From IMG/VR virus record IMGVR_UViG_3300042934_000594, positions 124,001-188,000 of that record: a DNA stretch of 64,000 nucleotides. One strand, written 5' to 3'. Below, one piece after another: positions 22,751 through 33,800 of this stretch. The translations under genes were made by a program, and so were the position numbers. Position 1 is the stretch's first letter, and every line of letters begins with the position of its first letter. Origin of the DNA: a virus. The notes under the pieces were generated by a model. That model did no database searches. It worked only from the letters and a program-made list of their open reading frames with translations, and was not told the DNA's origin.

Positions 22751-24376
22751 ATGGATCCTGAACTTATCAAGCGGATATTGGCGAGCACACCCGCCTTCAA
22801 CCAATCCATCGCCGATGGCTTAGCAGTGGAACACATGATGCGCGTCGATCCCGATTCCGGGAAGAACAGCACCATGGCATTTGTTGACCGCCTGATTCAC
22901 ATCAACAAAGCGTTGTTCCCCGAAGGGCTTCGTTACGAGGGCAGCGAAATCTGTTCCCCGTACAAGCACTTCGAGGAGATCACACGTGAGTACCAATCAA
23001 AGCGTGTGGCCAACATCGCCAAAGCTGATGTGTACCTCTCCAAGTACGAGTTCAGCTATTTCGGAGAAAAACTGTTCCCACGGTACGTCCTCCTGCCGTT
23101 TGTACGGCCAGGTGGGTTGACCAACCTCAACGGGGCGTTGTACAACATCGCCCCAGTGTTGACTGATGTGGGTTACTCGGTTTTACGGGGCAGCATCTTT
23201 ATTCCGTTCCGCCGGACTAAGCTGACGTTCAACCGTACGGACCACCACTTCTTCACAGACGGTCGTCGCACGATCATCTACGTGATCTGGAGTATGGTTC
23301 ACAACGAGATGGGCAACCGCACTAAACGTGACCTGAACAACCGGCGCAAGATTGAGTCGTGCTTGGCGCACTACTTCTTCTGCGAGTTCGGTGTGATTGG
23401 TGCGTTTAAGCAATGGGCAAAAACCGATCTGATGATTGGGCTGCGGGAGAACTTCAACGAAGCCAACTACCCGCGTGCACAGTGGACGATCTATGAATCG
23501 GTAGGGCTGAAGGGCCGTCATCCAGCAGGTGACATCTGCTTGGTGATTCCTAAAGACCAAGAGACCGAGTTTGTGAAGATGTTGGTGGGCGGGTTCTTCT
23601 ACGTCGCTGACACCTTCCCGGACATGTTCACTAACCCTGAACATATCGACAACCCCAAACTGTGGCAGGGTATCCTGGGCCACATGGTCTTTGGGGATTT
23701 CGAACACGCCGGTAAAGTGCTGGAGAACATCGAGACTCACCTGCATGGCTTTAACAACTCGCTGGACGAAATGACCATCGAGGAGTTGGGCAGCGCTGGT
23801 GTGCACGTGAACACGATCTGGGAATTGCTGTACGAGATCATGACATCGCTCTCGCACAACTTCTACCAGTCCAGCCATGAAGAAACATCCATGTACAACA
23901 AGCGCCTGGTGGTGCTGCGTTACGTCATGGAGGAATTCAACTACGCGATCAGTCTGTTTGCGTACGGATTCCAAAGCCGTCGGGATCGCCAGTGGACGGT
24001 GAATGAGATCAACGAAGCGCTCAAGCGCACGTTCAAGCTCAATACCTGCATCCGTAAGCTCACCTCTGAGCACGGTGAGTTGGATACGGTGAACTACCCT
24101 GGGGACAACAAGATGCTACGTATCACCAGCATGTTGGTGCCTCAAGACCGCGCTCGTAAATCCCGTGGTCACAACAAAGGGCTGATTGGCGACACCAGCC
24201 GCCTGCTCCATGCATCCATTGCTGAAGTAGGTCAGTACAAGAACCAACCCAAGAACAACCCTGACGGTCGAGCCCGCCTGAACCCACACGCACAAGTGGG
24301 ACTGGATGGCATGATTGAACGACGTCCAGAGGTTGCTGCACTTATCGACAAGACGCAAAGACGTCTCAGCCGCTAA
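22751..24376 (+). CDS. Unknown large protein, capsid-region (541 aa)
   Basis: The start is ATG 22751 (MDPELIKRILASTPAF) with GGAG seven bases upstream; the in-frame TTG at 22739 overlaps this SD. Soluble, helical, with conserved-looking aromatic and His residues; no Walker, nuclease or TM motif is seen. A segment GGLTNLNGALYNIAPVLTDV near residue 120 and GHNKGLIGDTSRLLH near 475 may be turn regions. Probably a virion or assembly protein judged by position between the capsid gene and 24397. Confidence 0.45.
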   Translation: MDPELIKRILASTPAFNQSIADGLAVEHMMRVDPDSGKNSTMAFVDRLIHINKALFPEGLRYEGSEICSPYKHFEEITREYQSKRVANIAKADVYLSKYEFSYFGEKLFPRYVLLPFVRPGGLTNLNGALYNIAPVLTDVGYSVLRGSIFIPFRRTKLTFNRTDHHFFTDGRRTIIYVIWSMVHNEMGNRTKRDLNNRRKIESCLAHYFFCEFGVIGAFKQWAKTDLMIGLRENFNEANYPRAQWTIYESVGLKGRHPAGDICLVIPKDQETEFVKMLVGGFFYVADTFPDMFTNPEHIDNPKLWQGILGHMVFGDFEHAGKVLENIETHLHGFNNSLDEMTIEELGSAGVHVNTIWELLYEIMTSLSHNFYQSSHEETSMYNKRLVVLRYVMEEFNYAISLFAYGFQSRRDRQWTVNEINEALKRTFKLNTCIRKLTSEHGELDTVNYPGDNKMLRITSMLVPQDRARKSRGHNKGLIGDTSRLLHASIAEVGQYKNQPKNNPDGRARLNPHAQVGLDGMIERRPEVAALIDKTQRRLSR

Positions 24377-24396
24377 TACCACATGTAGAGGTACTT

Positions 24397-26445
24397 ATGT
24401 ACGCCCAGACACAACCGATGCTTCCAGTAAACCCAGAACAAATCGATCAGTCCTGCATCAACCAGAACCTGCCCAATGGCAACGACATCTGGCCGCAGCT
24501 CCAGCGGATGCCGACTGGTATCGATGGGCAGACCATCCAGATGGCGGTCTCGTACTTCCGCTTCTTTGCACAGTCGCGTGCCGGCAAGAGCCGCCTGCAC
24601 ATCTTCGGTTACAACCTGCTGTCGCAGAACCGCTTCCAGAACCCCACCATGGTTCAGTGGTGCCAGCAAGCAGTGGACTTCACCGAGTTCTTGGTGCGAG
24701 CGCAGAACAACCCACCTCAGCAAGCAGCCGAGAAAGCCGCTGGCAAGATCTACATGGGTTATCTGTACAGCCTGGCAGCCACGCCACAGTTCGCCGTGCT
24801 GCAACAGTTCCCAGACGTCCAGCAACTGGCACAGGGTCTGAATGCCGCAGGTCAAGAGCTACAGGCCATCACCGCGGACGTGCAGAACTTCCAGCGTCAG
24901 ATGAGCGGCATGGGTAACAGCCCTTACGCATCGGTGAACGTCGGGGGTAGCAACCAGCTGCCTCCTATCGGTGGTGGGGGTTACAATAACGGGGCGCCCA
25001 ACATGCATGCCCAGCTCAGTGCTTACACCGTGTCTCAGCCGCAGGCCAGTGCCCCAGGTTCGTCCACGGCGCATCTGATGCCCACACCGACCACCGCCGG
25101 TGCTGCCAACAACGGCGCCACCAACGGCCGTTATCTGGACAACTCGCAGCAGTCGTGGGGCAGCAATGCACCACAAGCCAGTGCCCAGCCACCGGTCACC
25201 GTGGTCACCCAGACTCAACCCGCACAGCCCGTGCAGGATGAGCCGATCCCAACCGACCTGACACAGATCGTGGTCGATCCAGCGATGAATGCCCGCTTAG
25301 GGTTTGAAGTCAACCCGGACCGTCCATACGACCTGATCCACAACGCGGGCGGTATTGAAATCCGTCCAGCGTATCAATCCAAGTGGAAGCGCACGGTCGG
25401 TGATGACCAACCGTATGCAATGTTGGTTGACCCTGCACGTTGGATCATCTTCCATGTGAAGTGGCCTGATGGCGTGGTCAAGGAACTTCCTGTTGAGGTC
25501 GAGTCTGAAATGGAATACCTGTGTCACGAAATCAATGATCGACTGCGTGCCCAAGCGCGCAAGCCCGGCGGCAAGCAGGTCATGAGCACCCGCAACATCG
25601 TGGAATACAACGCGGTCCCCGAACCGATTCAGGAAGTGGACCAGCGTCAAGACCGCGAACTGGACGAGATCACGCCGGTGATTCTCGAGAACCTGTTCAC
25701 CTGCTCCACCGATCTGGAAAACGAGCGTGAAGCCCGTAACACCGTGATCGAGTTGCAAAAGCTCAACCCTGATGATCCGTTACCGGCGCATCAGTACACC
25801 AGTGTCAAGTGGCACAGTCTGGATGTGAGCAGTGAGTGCAGTGCAGAACTGATCGCCATCGCCAAGATGGACGATTGGGAAAAGGCCAACATGGCGCTGG
25901 ACAAACTGTCCCGCACCGGACTGTTACCTCTGCGTTACTTCCGGTTCATCAACGAGCGTCTGACCAATGCGGTCAATCGCTTCTTGGCTGACGCACTGTC
26001 GATCTCCACGATTCGCATCAGTGACTTCTCTGAAGACATTGTTGCGCTGGGTCCACACCTGGCGAAGAAACGTGGCCTGGAAGTGCAGCAGGTCTTTGAG
26101 CGTGAAGCATCGGCCATCCTCAAGCGGTGGTTGTGCTCAGGCTTTGAAGGTGACGACGATGCAGAAACCTTCGGCATCATGGACCAGTACATCAACTTGC
26201 AGTTGAGCTGGAGCCAGGATGAGATTGCCTCGCTGGCAATTGAGAACGAAGCGGTCCTGGTCAGCTCGGCCAGTCACCCGATGGTTCTCACCGTGATCCG
26301 GGATCTGCTGACACGCGTCAGTGCCAACTCCGATGATCTGCTCAAGCACACCCTGCGACTGATCACAGCCGACGGTTGCTACTACGAAATCATCCGTGGG
26401 CGCTTGATTGCTAACGCGATCTTGCTCAAACGCGAGCGGTTGTAA
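24397..26445 (+). CDS. Structural protein with Pro/Gln/Asn-rich linker (682 aa)
   Basis: ATG 24397 with AGAGG upstream. Residues 1-165 form a helical domain (PEQIDQSCINQNLPNGNDI...); about 170-290 are a low-complexity Pro/Ser/Gln/Asn/Gly linker; from about 300 a globular region and a helical C-terminal domain follow. The linker separates two folded parts, as in some head-decoration and scaffold-like proteins. No family is recognised. Confidence 0.45.
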   Translation: MYAQTQPMLPVNPEQIDQSCINQNLPNGNDIWPQLQRMPTGIDGQTIQMAVSYFRFFAQSRAGKSRLHIFGYNLLSQNRFQNPTMVQWCQQAVDFTEFLVRAQNNPPQQAAEKAAGKIYMGYLYSLAATPQFAVLQQFPDVQQLAQGLNAAGQELQAITADVQNFQRQMSGMGNSPYASVNVGGSNQLPPIGGGGYNNGAPNMHAQLSAYTVSQPQASAPGSSTAHLMPTPTTAGAANNGATNGRYLDNSQQSWGSNAPQASAQPPVTVVTQTQPAQPVQDEPIPTDLTQIVVDPAMNARLGFEVNPDRPYDLIHNAGGIEIRPAYQSKWKRTVGDDQPYAMLVDPARWIIFHVKWPDGVVKELPVEVESEMEYLCHEINDRLRAQARKPGGKQVMSTRNIVEYNAVPEPIQEVDQRQDRELDEITPVILENLFTCSTDLENEREARNTVIELQKLNPDDPLPAHQYTSVKWHSLDVSSECSAELIAIAKMDDWEKANMALDKLSRTGLLPLRYFRFINERLTNAVNRFLADALSISTIRISDFSEDIVALGPHLAKKRGLEVQQVFEREASAILKRWLCSGFEGDDDAETFGIMDQYINLQLSWSQDEIASLAIENEAVLVSSASHPMVLTVIRDLLTRVSANSDDLLKHTLRLITADGCYYEIIRGRLIANAILLKRERL

Positions 26446-26507
26446 CCTCTTCGGGGGTAGCTCGTGTCTGGGATGCCCCCGGACTTAGCTGATACTTGCA
26501 GCACGCG

Positions 26508-26540
26508 GCCTCCCGTTGGGGAGGCTGCTATTTTGCCGTC
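26508..26540 (+). terminator. Terminator hairpin with TTTTGCCGTC tail
   Basis: GCCTCCC-GTTG-GGGAGGC (26508-26525) then TGCTATTTTGCCGTC. An extra GGGGGTA/TGCCCCC pairing upstream (26456-26480) is possible. Confidence 0.75.
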
Positions 26541-26569
26541 AATCTCATACCACTTTTTAGGGCTCAATC

Positions 26570-27214
26570 ATGAACGTTATTAATGCACTGCGTAACCTCT
26601 GGAACAAACCCACCAATTTCGCTCCTGTGCGTGCAGCATTCGCTGTGGTGCAGGACTATTTGCCCGCAGCGACCTACGATGCCAACGGTCGTCTGCAACT
26701 CGCTGAAAGGCCGCGTGTCACGCTTAACGACCCAACCGCTACCTATCTTAGCGGTAACGAGCGTTTGGTGCTACAGGCGCATCTGAGGGCCTTAGAGATG
26801 GACCTGGACAGGCTGGCTCGTGACTACGACGCCAAAGTCTACTCGGATGCCCTCATGGCCTACTATAAAGGCAAGGTTCATGTCCTCACTGGCCTGTGCG
26901 CCAAGGAGTTCTTCAGCCTGCTGCCCACGGAACGACGCACCCGCTTTATGCACCTGCCTGAAGCGGCCAAAGTCATCACCATCCTGGAACGGGGTGAGCA
27001 ACAGCGTGCCACCGGTTTTGGTGGTCACGTCAACGAGTACATCACCGGCAACCACAAAGCTCTGATGCGTCAATTGCACAAAACCTTCTTCCCCGGCCGT
27101 AAACCCAACTGGGACAAGATCAGTGTGCTGGAAGACAACGGCGTACACGTGTTCAGCGATCGCCAAGAACCGGGTGCACGTCTGACCTTCCGTAACCACC
27201 ACTTCAGCGTCTAA
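26570..27214 (+). CDS. Unknown protein (214 aa)
   Basis: ATG 26570 follows TTAGGGCTCAATC. Soluble and helical, with basic residues near the C-terminus (FFPGRKPNWDKISVLEDNG). No named domain. It is the last gene of this plus-strand section, ended by the convergent terminator at 27225. Confidence 0.45.
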   Translation: MNVINALRNLWNKPTNFAPVRAAFAVVQDYLPAATYDANGRLQLAERPRVTLNDPTATYLSGNERLVLQAHLRALEMDLDRLARDYDAKVYSDALMAYYKGKVHVLTGLCAKEFFSLLPTERRTRFMHLPEAAKVITILERGEQQRATGFGGHVNEYITGNHKALMRQLHKTFFPGRKPNWDKISVLEDNGVHVFSDRQEPGARLTFRNHHFSV

Positions 27215-27224
27215 ACGACATAGA

Positions 27225-27250
27225 GCCCTCCCATTGCGGGAGGGCTTATG
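27225..27250. terminator. Bidirectional terminator between converging genes
   Basis: GCCCTCCC-ATTGC-GGGAGGGC (27225-27245) with TTATGCCGCC after it and ACGACATAG before it. Serves the plus gene at 26570 and the minus genes ending at 27268. Confidence 0.8.
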
Positions 27251-27267
27251 CCGCCTTTCTTTTTTCT

Positions 27268-27699
27268 TTACCCAATGAACGGCACGGTGGCCGGGTACTG
27301 GGGAAAGAACCCAATGCAGTCGTTGCGCGGTTGCAGGGTAACGGTGGTGCCGGAGAGCGGGAACTGCTCGCTGATGTCTGAGTCATCAAAGGGTAAGCCG
27401 TACAGCGCACTCATGGCCTTAGCAGCCGCTTTGGTCCCTGAGTAGTCCCCTGGTTTGCCCGGCATCTTTAACCCAAGCAAGTACTCACTCAAGCGCAGCC
27501 GGTTGTAGAACACGTACCGGGACCCGGTGCTGTGGACACTGTCCGGTTTGGCAGTGAGCAGCACCCGGGAGTTGCAGAGGTTTTGCAGGAACACCTCAGG
27601 CACCCCGAAAGTGACATCGTCCACGGTGAGTGGGGCGGTAAAGACATTGGTGCGGTTAAGCTCATCCACCAGCTGTTGGCGGGCGTGTGTGAAGTACAT
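27268..27699 (-). CDS. Small virion-type protein, relative of the next gene (143 aa)
   Basis: Start ATG 27699. N-terminal segment MYFTHARQQLVDELNRTNVF and the following strand region resemble the beginning of the protein at 27709-28590 (an alpha-helical start, then Val/Asn beta turns and an FYNRL segment), so the two look like a duplicated module with the longer copy carrying an additional C-terminal domain. Virion structural role inferred. Confidence 0.45.
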   Translation of the reverse strand: MYFTHARQQLVDELNRTNVFTAPLTVDDVTFGVPEVFLQNLCNSRVLLTAKPDSVHSTGSRYVFYNRLRLSEYLLGLKMPGKPGDYSGTKAAAKAMSALYGLPFDDSDISEQFPLSGTTVTLQPRNDCIGFFPQYPATVPFIG

Positions 27700-27708
27700 A
27701 GACCCTCC

Positions 27709-28590
27709 TCAGTTATAGTGCATCAGCAAAGTGCCTTGAATGCCCGTGCTCAATGCAGCGTTCAACTCCAAGACCAACACGTTATTAAACGCCCCCACCC
27801 GGTGAGTGAACCGCTCCTTGGCAGGGCCGTTGTAAGCCACTTTGTAGGTGAGTTCTCCGCCATCGGTAGCAAAGGCCAAGTTAAAGGCGCTCGCCCCAGG
27901 AAGGAAGCGCCAGGCGTCTCCTGTGACCTTTGCCAGTATCCCCGCCAGGCGTTTACCCGAGATCGCGTAATTGTGGATACCGATCAGCTTTAGATCGTCG
28001 CGGTATGGGGTAAAATCAAAGGGCATGCCGTAGAACACCCCTTGGATTACCCCTGCCTTCCCAGCTGGGTAGACCAGCGCGTTAGGCACCTCGTTGACCT
28101 TGATCACCGTGTCCAGTTTCTCGCGCACGGTGTTGATCAGACGCAAACGCAACGACCCTGTCCAGCGCAGCGACCGAGGGTTGGCCTCCAGGGTGAGTTC
28201 CTGGTAGGGGTTATACTCAGTCAGACGCTGGTGCTGAAAGTCGTCCACATCAAACACGATGTTGTTGCGCGCACCGATGTCATTCATGATGTCAATGGTG
28301 GAGACCGGCAAGCGGTAACCATTGAGGTTTGCCGCCACCTGTTGCTTGAACTCCGTCTCCAAATCCAGTCGATCGTAACGAAAGACTTTCTCGGAGAACG
28401 CCGGTAGGATGTTCACGTTACTGGTTGAGCGCACCGCGGCTAAGGTAACTTGAACTTCTCGCCCAGCCAGTGGCTTGAACTCTTTGAGGGTGGTGGTGTT
28501 ACGGTCCAGCTGTAGGTACAGGCGGTCATTGACCATCTGTACCAAAGCCTCCCACGGGGGGAGGGTTAAATAGTCACGGGTGGTGAACAT
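27709..28590 (-). CDS. Virion-type structural protein (293 aa)
   Basis: Start ATG 28590 (MFTTRDYLTLPPWEALVQMV) with GAGG upstream; the in-frame ATG at 28617 lies in a poor context. The N-terminal about 75 residues look related to the shorter gene 27268-27699. The remaining part is beta-rich (SGKRLAGILAKVTGDAWRF). Overlapping spacing with its neighbours shows one minus-strand unit of three virion proteins ending at 27268. Confidence 0.45.
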   Translation of the reverse strand: MFTTRDYLTLPPWEALVQMVNDRLYLQLDRNTTTLKEFKPLAGREVQVTLAAVRSTSNVNILPAFSEKVFRYDRLDLETEFKQQVAANLNGYRLPVSTIDIMNDIGARNNIVFDVDDFQHQRLTEYNPYQELTLEANPRSLRWTGSLRLRLINTVREKLDTVIKVNEVPNALVYPAGKAGVIQGVFYGMPFDFTPYRDDLKLIGIHNYAISGKRLAGILAKVTGDAWRFLPGASAFNLAFATDGGELTYKVAYNGPAKERFTHRVGAFNNVLVLELNAALSTGIQGTLLMHYN

Positions 28591-28601
28591 GGCAAGCCTC
28601 G

Positions 28602-30770
28602 TTAGAGTTTCGGCCAAGCAGGATCGGTAGACGGTTCATAGTACGGCAGATCCCCTGAGTCGTCCGGGGTTTGCAGAGGTTTGTACTTAAAGCGCCGGGC
28701 AGTGATGTCCAGTACGTTCAGTCGGAAGCGGCTGAAGGAATCGTTGACCAACCGGATCGGGACAGTGGCATCGATCGGAATGGTTTGCTGACTCTCACGC
28801 ACCCCCACCGAGATTTCCGGCATGATGTCTTTCTGGGTCAAGTCCACACCCTGACGGTGCAGGCCTTTGAACTTGGTCACGTCCACCAACGGGATGTTGA
28901 TGTGGTCATGCGATTTGATCATCGCCCCCAGATCACCAAAGCGGGTGGATGGAATCCCCAGGAAGTGGAAGTCACTGTAGGTGGTGTTACGCAGGAACTG
29001 CACCGAGTAGGATGACAGTTGCGACATCATCTTGAGCAGGTACTTCTGGATCGTGGAGATGCTCAAGCGGTTAAACAGGTTCGACCCGGTGGCCACGTTG
29101 ATGCAGTCCAGCATCAGTTGGTCCAAGTCCGCCATGTTCAAATCCAGGATGTCAAAGCCTGCATTCCCCAAGTAGTCTTCAAAGGACTGAACACCGTCAA
29201 CCAGCCGGCACTTGATATGCATGTAATGCCGGTCCACCAACTGCTGACCACCCCCGCGGGTGCGGTAGTGTTCCTGGAAGGAGTAAAGCATCCAGAGCTT
29301 TTTATACTCAGCATGCTGTCGTTCGCAATCAAGGTAGAATTGTTCGGTGGAGATATAGGAGTCATTGAACGGGGTGACCCGGTCCATGATGGCCTGAATC
29401 ATGCCTTTGGGAATATACGCCTGGTTCACAATCCCGGCCAACTCCGGGTACGTCGGCAGTTTCGGACGCAGGACGTCGTACGCGATGATCTGAGGGATGC
29501 TGGTCAGCTCCAACCCCCGGGTCTTTTGGAACGCGTAGAACATCACGATGAACGCGTCTTTGACCGTCATCGACATCGCCACCCCGGTCAACGGGTTGGT
29601 GACATTGATGTACGCTCGATACTTTCCTGACGCAGCCAAGTACAACCACTCGTTGATCAGGATGTGATCCAACGTGCGCATCGAGGAGTTACTGCGGTCA
29701 ATGACCTCAGAGTCCAGGATCTTAGTGGGCAAGGAGCTGTAGGCTTGCGAGCGAACGGCGTCGATGATGTCCACTTCCGCTTGCCCTTGCACCACGGAGT
29801 TTTCACGGGCGATACGCGCCTGACGTTCCAGCACCAAGGCCACCGAGGACTTCTCCTGCCCTTCCTGGATGGTCTTCATGTTGATGTCCCGGCGTTCCAG
29901 CTCCACCGTTGGGTAGAGGGACTCAGGCATGCCTTCCACGTTCTGGATCAAGGTGTACTCGAGCACCGGGATGTTGCGTGGGGTGAGGATGTTGTCCACC
30001 AGGCGGTTGAACGTTTCCTGCTTACCCACGTTGCGCTGCACCCAACGCAAGTTCCGGTACAGCCACATCAACGAACTGCGGGTCAAATACGGGATGTATT
30101 CATCCAGCCGTCCGTTAGAGGCCAGGTACTGACGGATGTGGAAACTGTGGGCCATCGACGTGCGGGCATTGCGCAGGCGCAGCAGTTTGATCGCACACAC
30201 CACGTGGTGAAACATCTGACCCCAGAAGGTTTGCAAGTACAGATCGTCGATCATCAAGTACTGCTCGTTCAGCCAGCGCACGAAGTACGCATGGATAAAG
30301 CCCTGCAAGTCATTGATGAAGGTGTCCTCGTTCTCCTCCACGTATTGTGGATCATAGTACAAAATATCCCCATTATCTGAATCGATAGCCTTTTGGATGT
30401 CGACGGGGAAGATGATGCCCTTGATCAGGTCCGCTTGAGAAGGGTATTTAGCCACCAGGAACTTGTAGTACACCGTACCCGGTTTGTAGTTACGGGCTGT
30501 GGCGCGGTGGATCTGTAAGTTCTCCAGCGTGAAGTCGATCATCTCCAGCGTATCCATGGAGCGCACCTGCATAGGCATGTCGGTGCTGTGATAGCGCCCG
30601 GCCATATTCAGGTAATATTTCCAAGTCTTGGGATCGCTTGAGTCCACGACTACGTTTCTTGACAACAGCTGTGCGTTCATGACTTGAGCGGCAAAGTCGC
30701 ACTTGATCACCAGCGAACGGCACAGGCTGATGATGTCTTTCATATAAACAGTGTAGTACATACTGCTCAT
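28602..30770 (-). CDS. Large virion structural protein (722 aa)
   Basis: Start ATG 30770 with weak SD (GGGTG); a second ATG at 30761 is also possible. Helical and soluble; it has repeated LRNARTSMAHSF-type and RRDINMKTIQEGQ segments but no catalytic motif. It is divergent from the portal-like gene across a 40-base intergenic space. Possibly a tail or baseplate assembly protein, by size and position. Confidence 0.45.
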   Translation of the reverse strand: MSSMYYTVYMKDIISLCRSLVIKCDFAAQVMNAQLLSRNVVVDSSDPKTWKYYLNMAGRYHSTDMPMQVRSMDTLEMIDFTLENLQIHRATARNYKPGTVYYKFLVAKYPSQADLIKGIIFPVDIQKAIDSDNGDILYYDPQYVEENEDTFINDLQGFIHAYFVRWLNEQYLMIDDLYLQTFWGQMFHHVVCAIKLLRLRNARTSMAHSFHIRQYLASNGRLDEYIPYLTRSSLMWLYRNLRWVQRNVGKQETFNRLVDNILTPRNIPVLEYTLIQNVEGMPESLYPTVELERRDINMKTIQEGQEKSSVALVLERQARIARENSVVQGQAEVDIIDAVRSQAYSSLPTKILDSEVIDRSNSSMRTLDHILINEWLYLAASGKYRAYINVTNPLTGVAMSMTVKDAFIVMFYAFQKTRGLELTSIPQIIAYDVLRPKLPTYPELAGIVNQAYIPKGMIQAIMDRVTPFNDSYISTEQFYLDCERQHAEYKKLWMLYSFQEHYRTRGGGQQLVDRHYMHIKCRLVDGVQSFEDYLGNAGFDILDLNMADLDQLMLDCINVATGSNLFNRLSISTIQKYLLKMMSQLSSYSVQFLRNTTYSDFHFLGIPSTRFGDLGAMIKSHDHINIPLVDVTKFKGLHRQGVDLTQKDIMPEISVGVRESQQTIPIDATVPIRLVNDSFSRFRLNVLDITARRFKYKPLQTPDDSGDLPYYEPSTDPAWPKL

Positions 30771-30810
30771 GGTTTACACCCAGCGGTTAGTAATTAGGGG
30801 AAATTAGGTA

Positions 30811-33800
30811 ATGGCTATCAATGGCGGCAAGAATGAACAAGCGTACCCTAAGCTGACGCCGGTGCGTTCAGCTGCGGCGCAAGAGATCAAAGCGCTGCAA
30901 AGCAAGCTGATCCATGATCCGACCGCACCACGTCGCTCCAGCGCAGAAGCTCGCCACTTGCCTGTCTCGCGCTGGTCGTTGGACCGGATCGCTAACAAAA
31001 CCGCGCAGAACATCATCGACTCCGATTCAATCAGTCAACTGCTGCCGGACATCGAGTTGGTGGAACAGATCCTGGTGGGTTCGATTCTATCGCCCAAGGA
31101 CATGTCCACCACAGAGATCAACTTCAAGTTGGCAGAAGGTCAGTTTGACGGGGAAATCGGCCGTCCGATGCTGGACGTCATTGAAGGCCATTTCAAGCAC
31201 GACTATAAAATAGACGATCGCCTGGACTTGGACCTGCAAGAAGCCTTGATGACCAAGGGCGCACACATCAAAGCGGTGCTGCCTGAAAACAATTTGGACA
31301 TGATCATCAACGGCAATCGCAAGCTGTCGATGGAGCAGTTCAACGTGGCCCTGTCCCGGGCCCAGGACGATAAGCAGCTGGGCTTTTTGGGACATCCCAC
31401 TCAAGCCAACATCGGCCTGGAGAACTTCAACGGCCGCACCCTGGAACAAATGCTTCAGGTCAAGGGGAAGTTCACGATCTCACTGGAAGACGGCAAGAGC
31501 CAAACCGTGGAGCACACGCTCAAAGGACTGCACGTCACTGACAACTTCAACGTTCTTAAAGGCACCAAGTTCAAGCGTCAAAAGCGTGAACGGCACGTGG
31601 CTGATAAGCTCAAGCGGTTGCGGGTGTCGGTTGAGCAAGCCACCCAGGACTTGGGTCTGGACCCTGGGGTTGACCCAGTGCAGCACGATGTCAACAAGGG
31701 CCTGACCAGCGAGCAGATCGATCAGCTGTACCGCCGCAGTCAACCGCGTTCTCAGCAGACGCAGGTCCTGGTCAGTCAGGCGTTCATGGAACGGGCCCCT
31801 GTGGGCCACCCCCTGGCGATTGACTTGCCCATGGAATCGGTCGTCCCGGTGTACACCCCAGGCAAGCCCGATGACCACGTGGGCTACTTTGTACTGCTGG
31901 ATCAGTTCGGTCGTCCGATCTGTAAATCTGATGGCCGTGACTACTACGGGGAAATGCGCACCAGCTTCAACGGCAACCAGAAGGACAACTCCTCTGAATT
32001 GCTACGCATGACGCGTGACGCCATGGGTAACGGCAAACAGGAATCGACCTTCGAGCTGGATCAGATCTACCAGACCTACGAAGGCATCCTGGAGAACGAC
32101 CTCCAGAACCGTCTGCGCAACGGCATGTACGACGAAGACATGACCATCGGTCTGAGCCAGGAGATCAAGCGGATCATGCTGTACCGCTCCTTCAAGGCAC
32201 AGAATACGCAGCTCTTGTACATTCCTGCTGAGTTGGTGACGTACATCGCGTTCAACTACAACCAGGACGGTGTGGGTGAGACGCTGCTGTCGCGCTCCAA
32301 GATCCTGGCCAACATGCGCTCGATCTTGTTGTTTGCCGAAACCATGTCGGGCGTGCGTAACGCCATCGGCCGCAAGAAGGTGCAGATCACCACAGACGTA
32401 GATGATCCGGACCCACAGCAAACGATCTCGGACGTGCAATCGTTGATCCTGGAACAGGCTCACCGTGGCTTCCCTCTGGGGGCACCGGACCCTGCCCAGT
32501 CCTTGGACTACCTCAACCGTGCCGGCTACGACTTCAGCATCGACAGCCAGCAAGACGGGTACGCCAACACCAAGGTTGAGTTCGACGACTACACCACCAA
32601 CCAGCAGGCCGGTTCACCGGACTTGCAGGATAAGCTGCGCCGGATGCATGCGTCGGGCATGGGGGTCAACCCTGACCTCGTCGACCCAACGTCATCGCCT
32701 GACTTTGCCGTCAGTGTGGTCAACAACAACCTGATCATGACCCGTCGTGTGAAGTTCTATCAAAAGATCTTCACGGGTCACTACACCAAGTTCGTGCGTT
32801 GCTACACCCGGCATAGTTCTACGCTGCTGGCAGATCTATTGGAGGTCTACGAAGACCACAAAGACATGTTGACCCCGGAACAGCAGAAGTTGACACCGGA
32901 GGAGCTGGTTGAGGAGTTCATCAACGCAGTGATCCTCCACTTGCCTGAGCCGGACAACACACAACTGGAAATCCAATCGGAGTCGTTTAGCAAGTACAAC
33001 GAGATCCTGGAATCGGCCCTGGCGGCGTACATCACCGAAGACATGTTCCCTGAGGAACTTATGGGTGAGCGTGCAAGCCTGGTACAGAAAGCCATCGCCG
33101 AGATCAAAGGGTACTTCCAACGGCAGTTCTTGGCACGCAACAACATTCTGCCGGAGCTGGATATCCTCACCCGCATGGATGGGGACAAGCCTGCCTTCAG
33201 CTTGCTTGATTCGACCTTGGCCATGGGCGAAAGCTTGGGCACTGCGTTGTTGCAGTACTTCAATGCCATGGAGGAGCGTAAAGCGAAGATGGAGGCAGCC
33301 AATCCCGCACCGGTGATCGAGGGTGCAGATGGGCAAGATGGCATGGGTGCGGGTGACGGTGGCCTTGAAACGGACACTGCTGCCTTGGGCACTGGAGTTG
33401 ACGGTGATGAGCCTGGCGATGGCCTGGGTGACCTTGGTGGTGGCGGTGGTGCTGACGATCTCGGATTCGACGCCCCTGGATTGGATGCCCCTGGAGGCGC
33501 GCCTGCCGACGCTGGAACTACCGGCGCAGAAGCCGATGACCTTGGTGGATTCGACGCCCCCTCCTTAGACGGCGGGGCTGAGACAGCACCTGAGTCGTTG
33601 GACACAGCGGCGGCACCTGAAGCGGCTGACGCAGCAGAGCCTGCTGCCGAACCTGCTGAAGACGCCCCAGTGACTGGGGAACCGGAGGCCGAGGCACTGA
33701 TGGAAACCGAAAGCTTGGACGCTCCAGAGGAACAGACTTCAGAACCGGAGCCTGTAGCCGAAGAACCGGAGGAGCCTGAGTCCGAGGAAGAACCTGAAGT

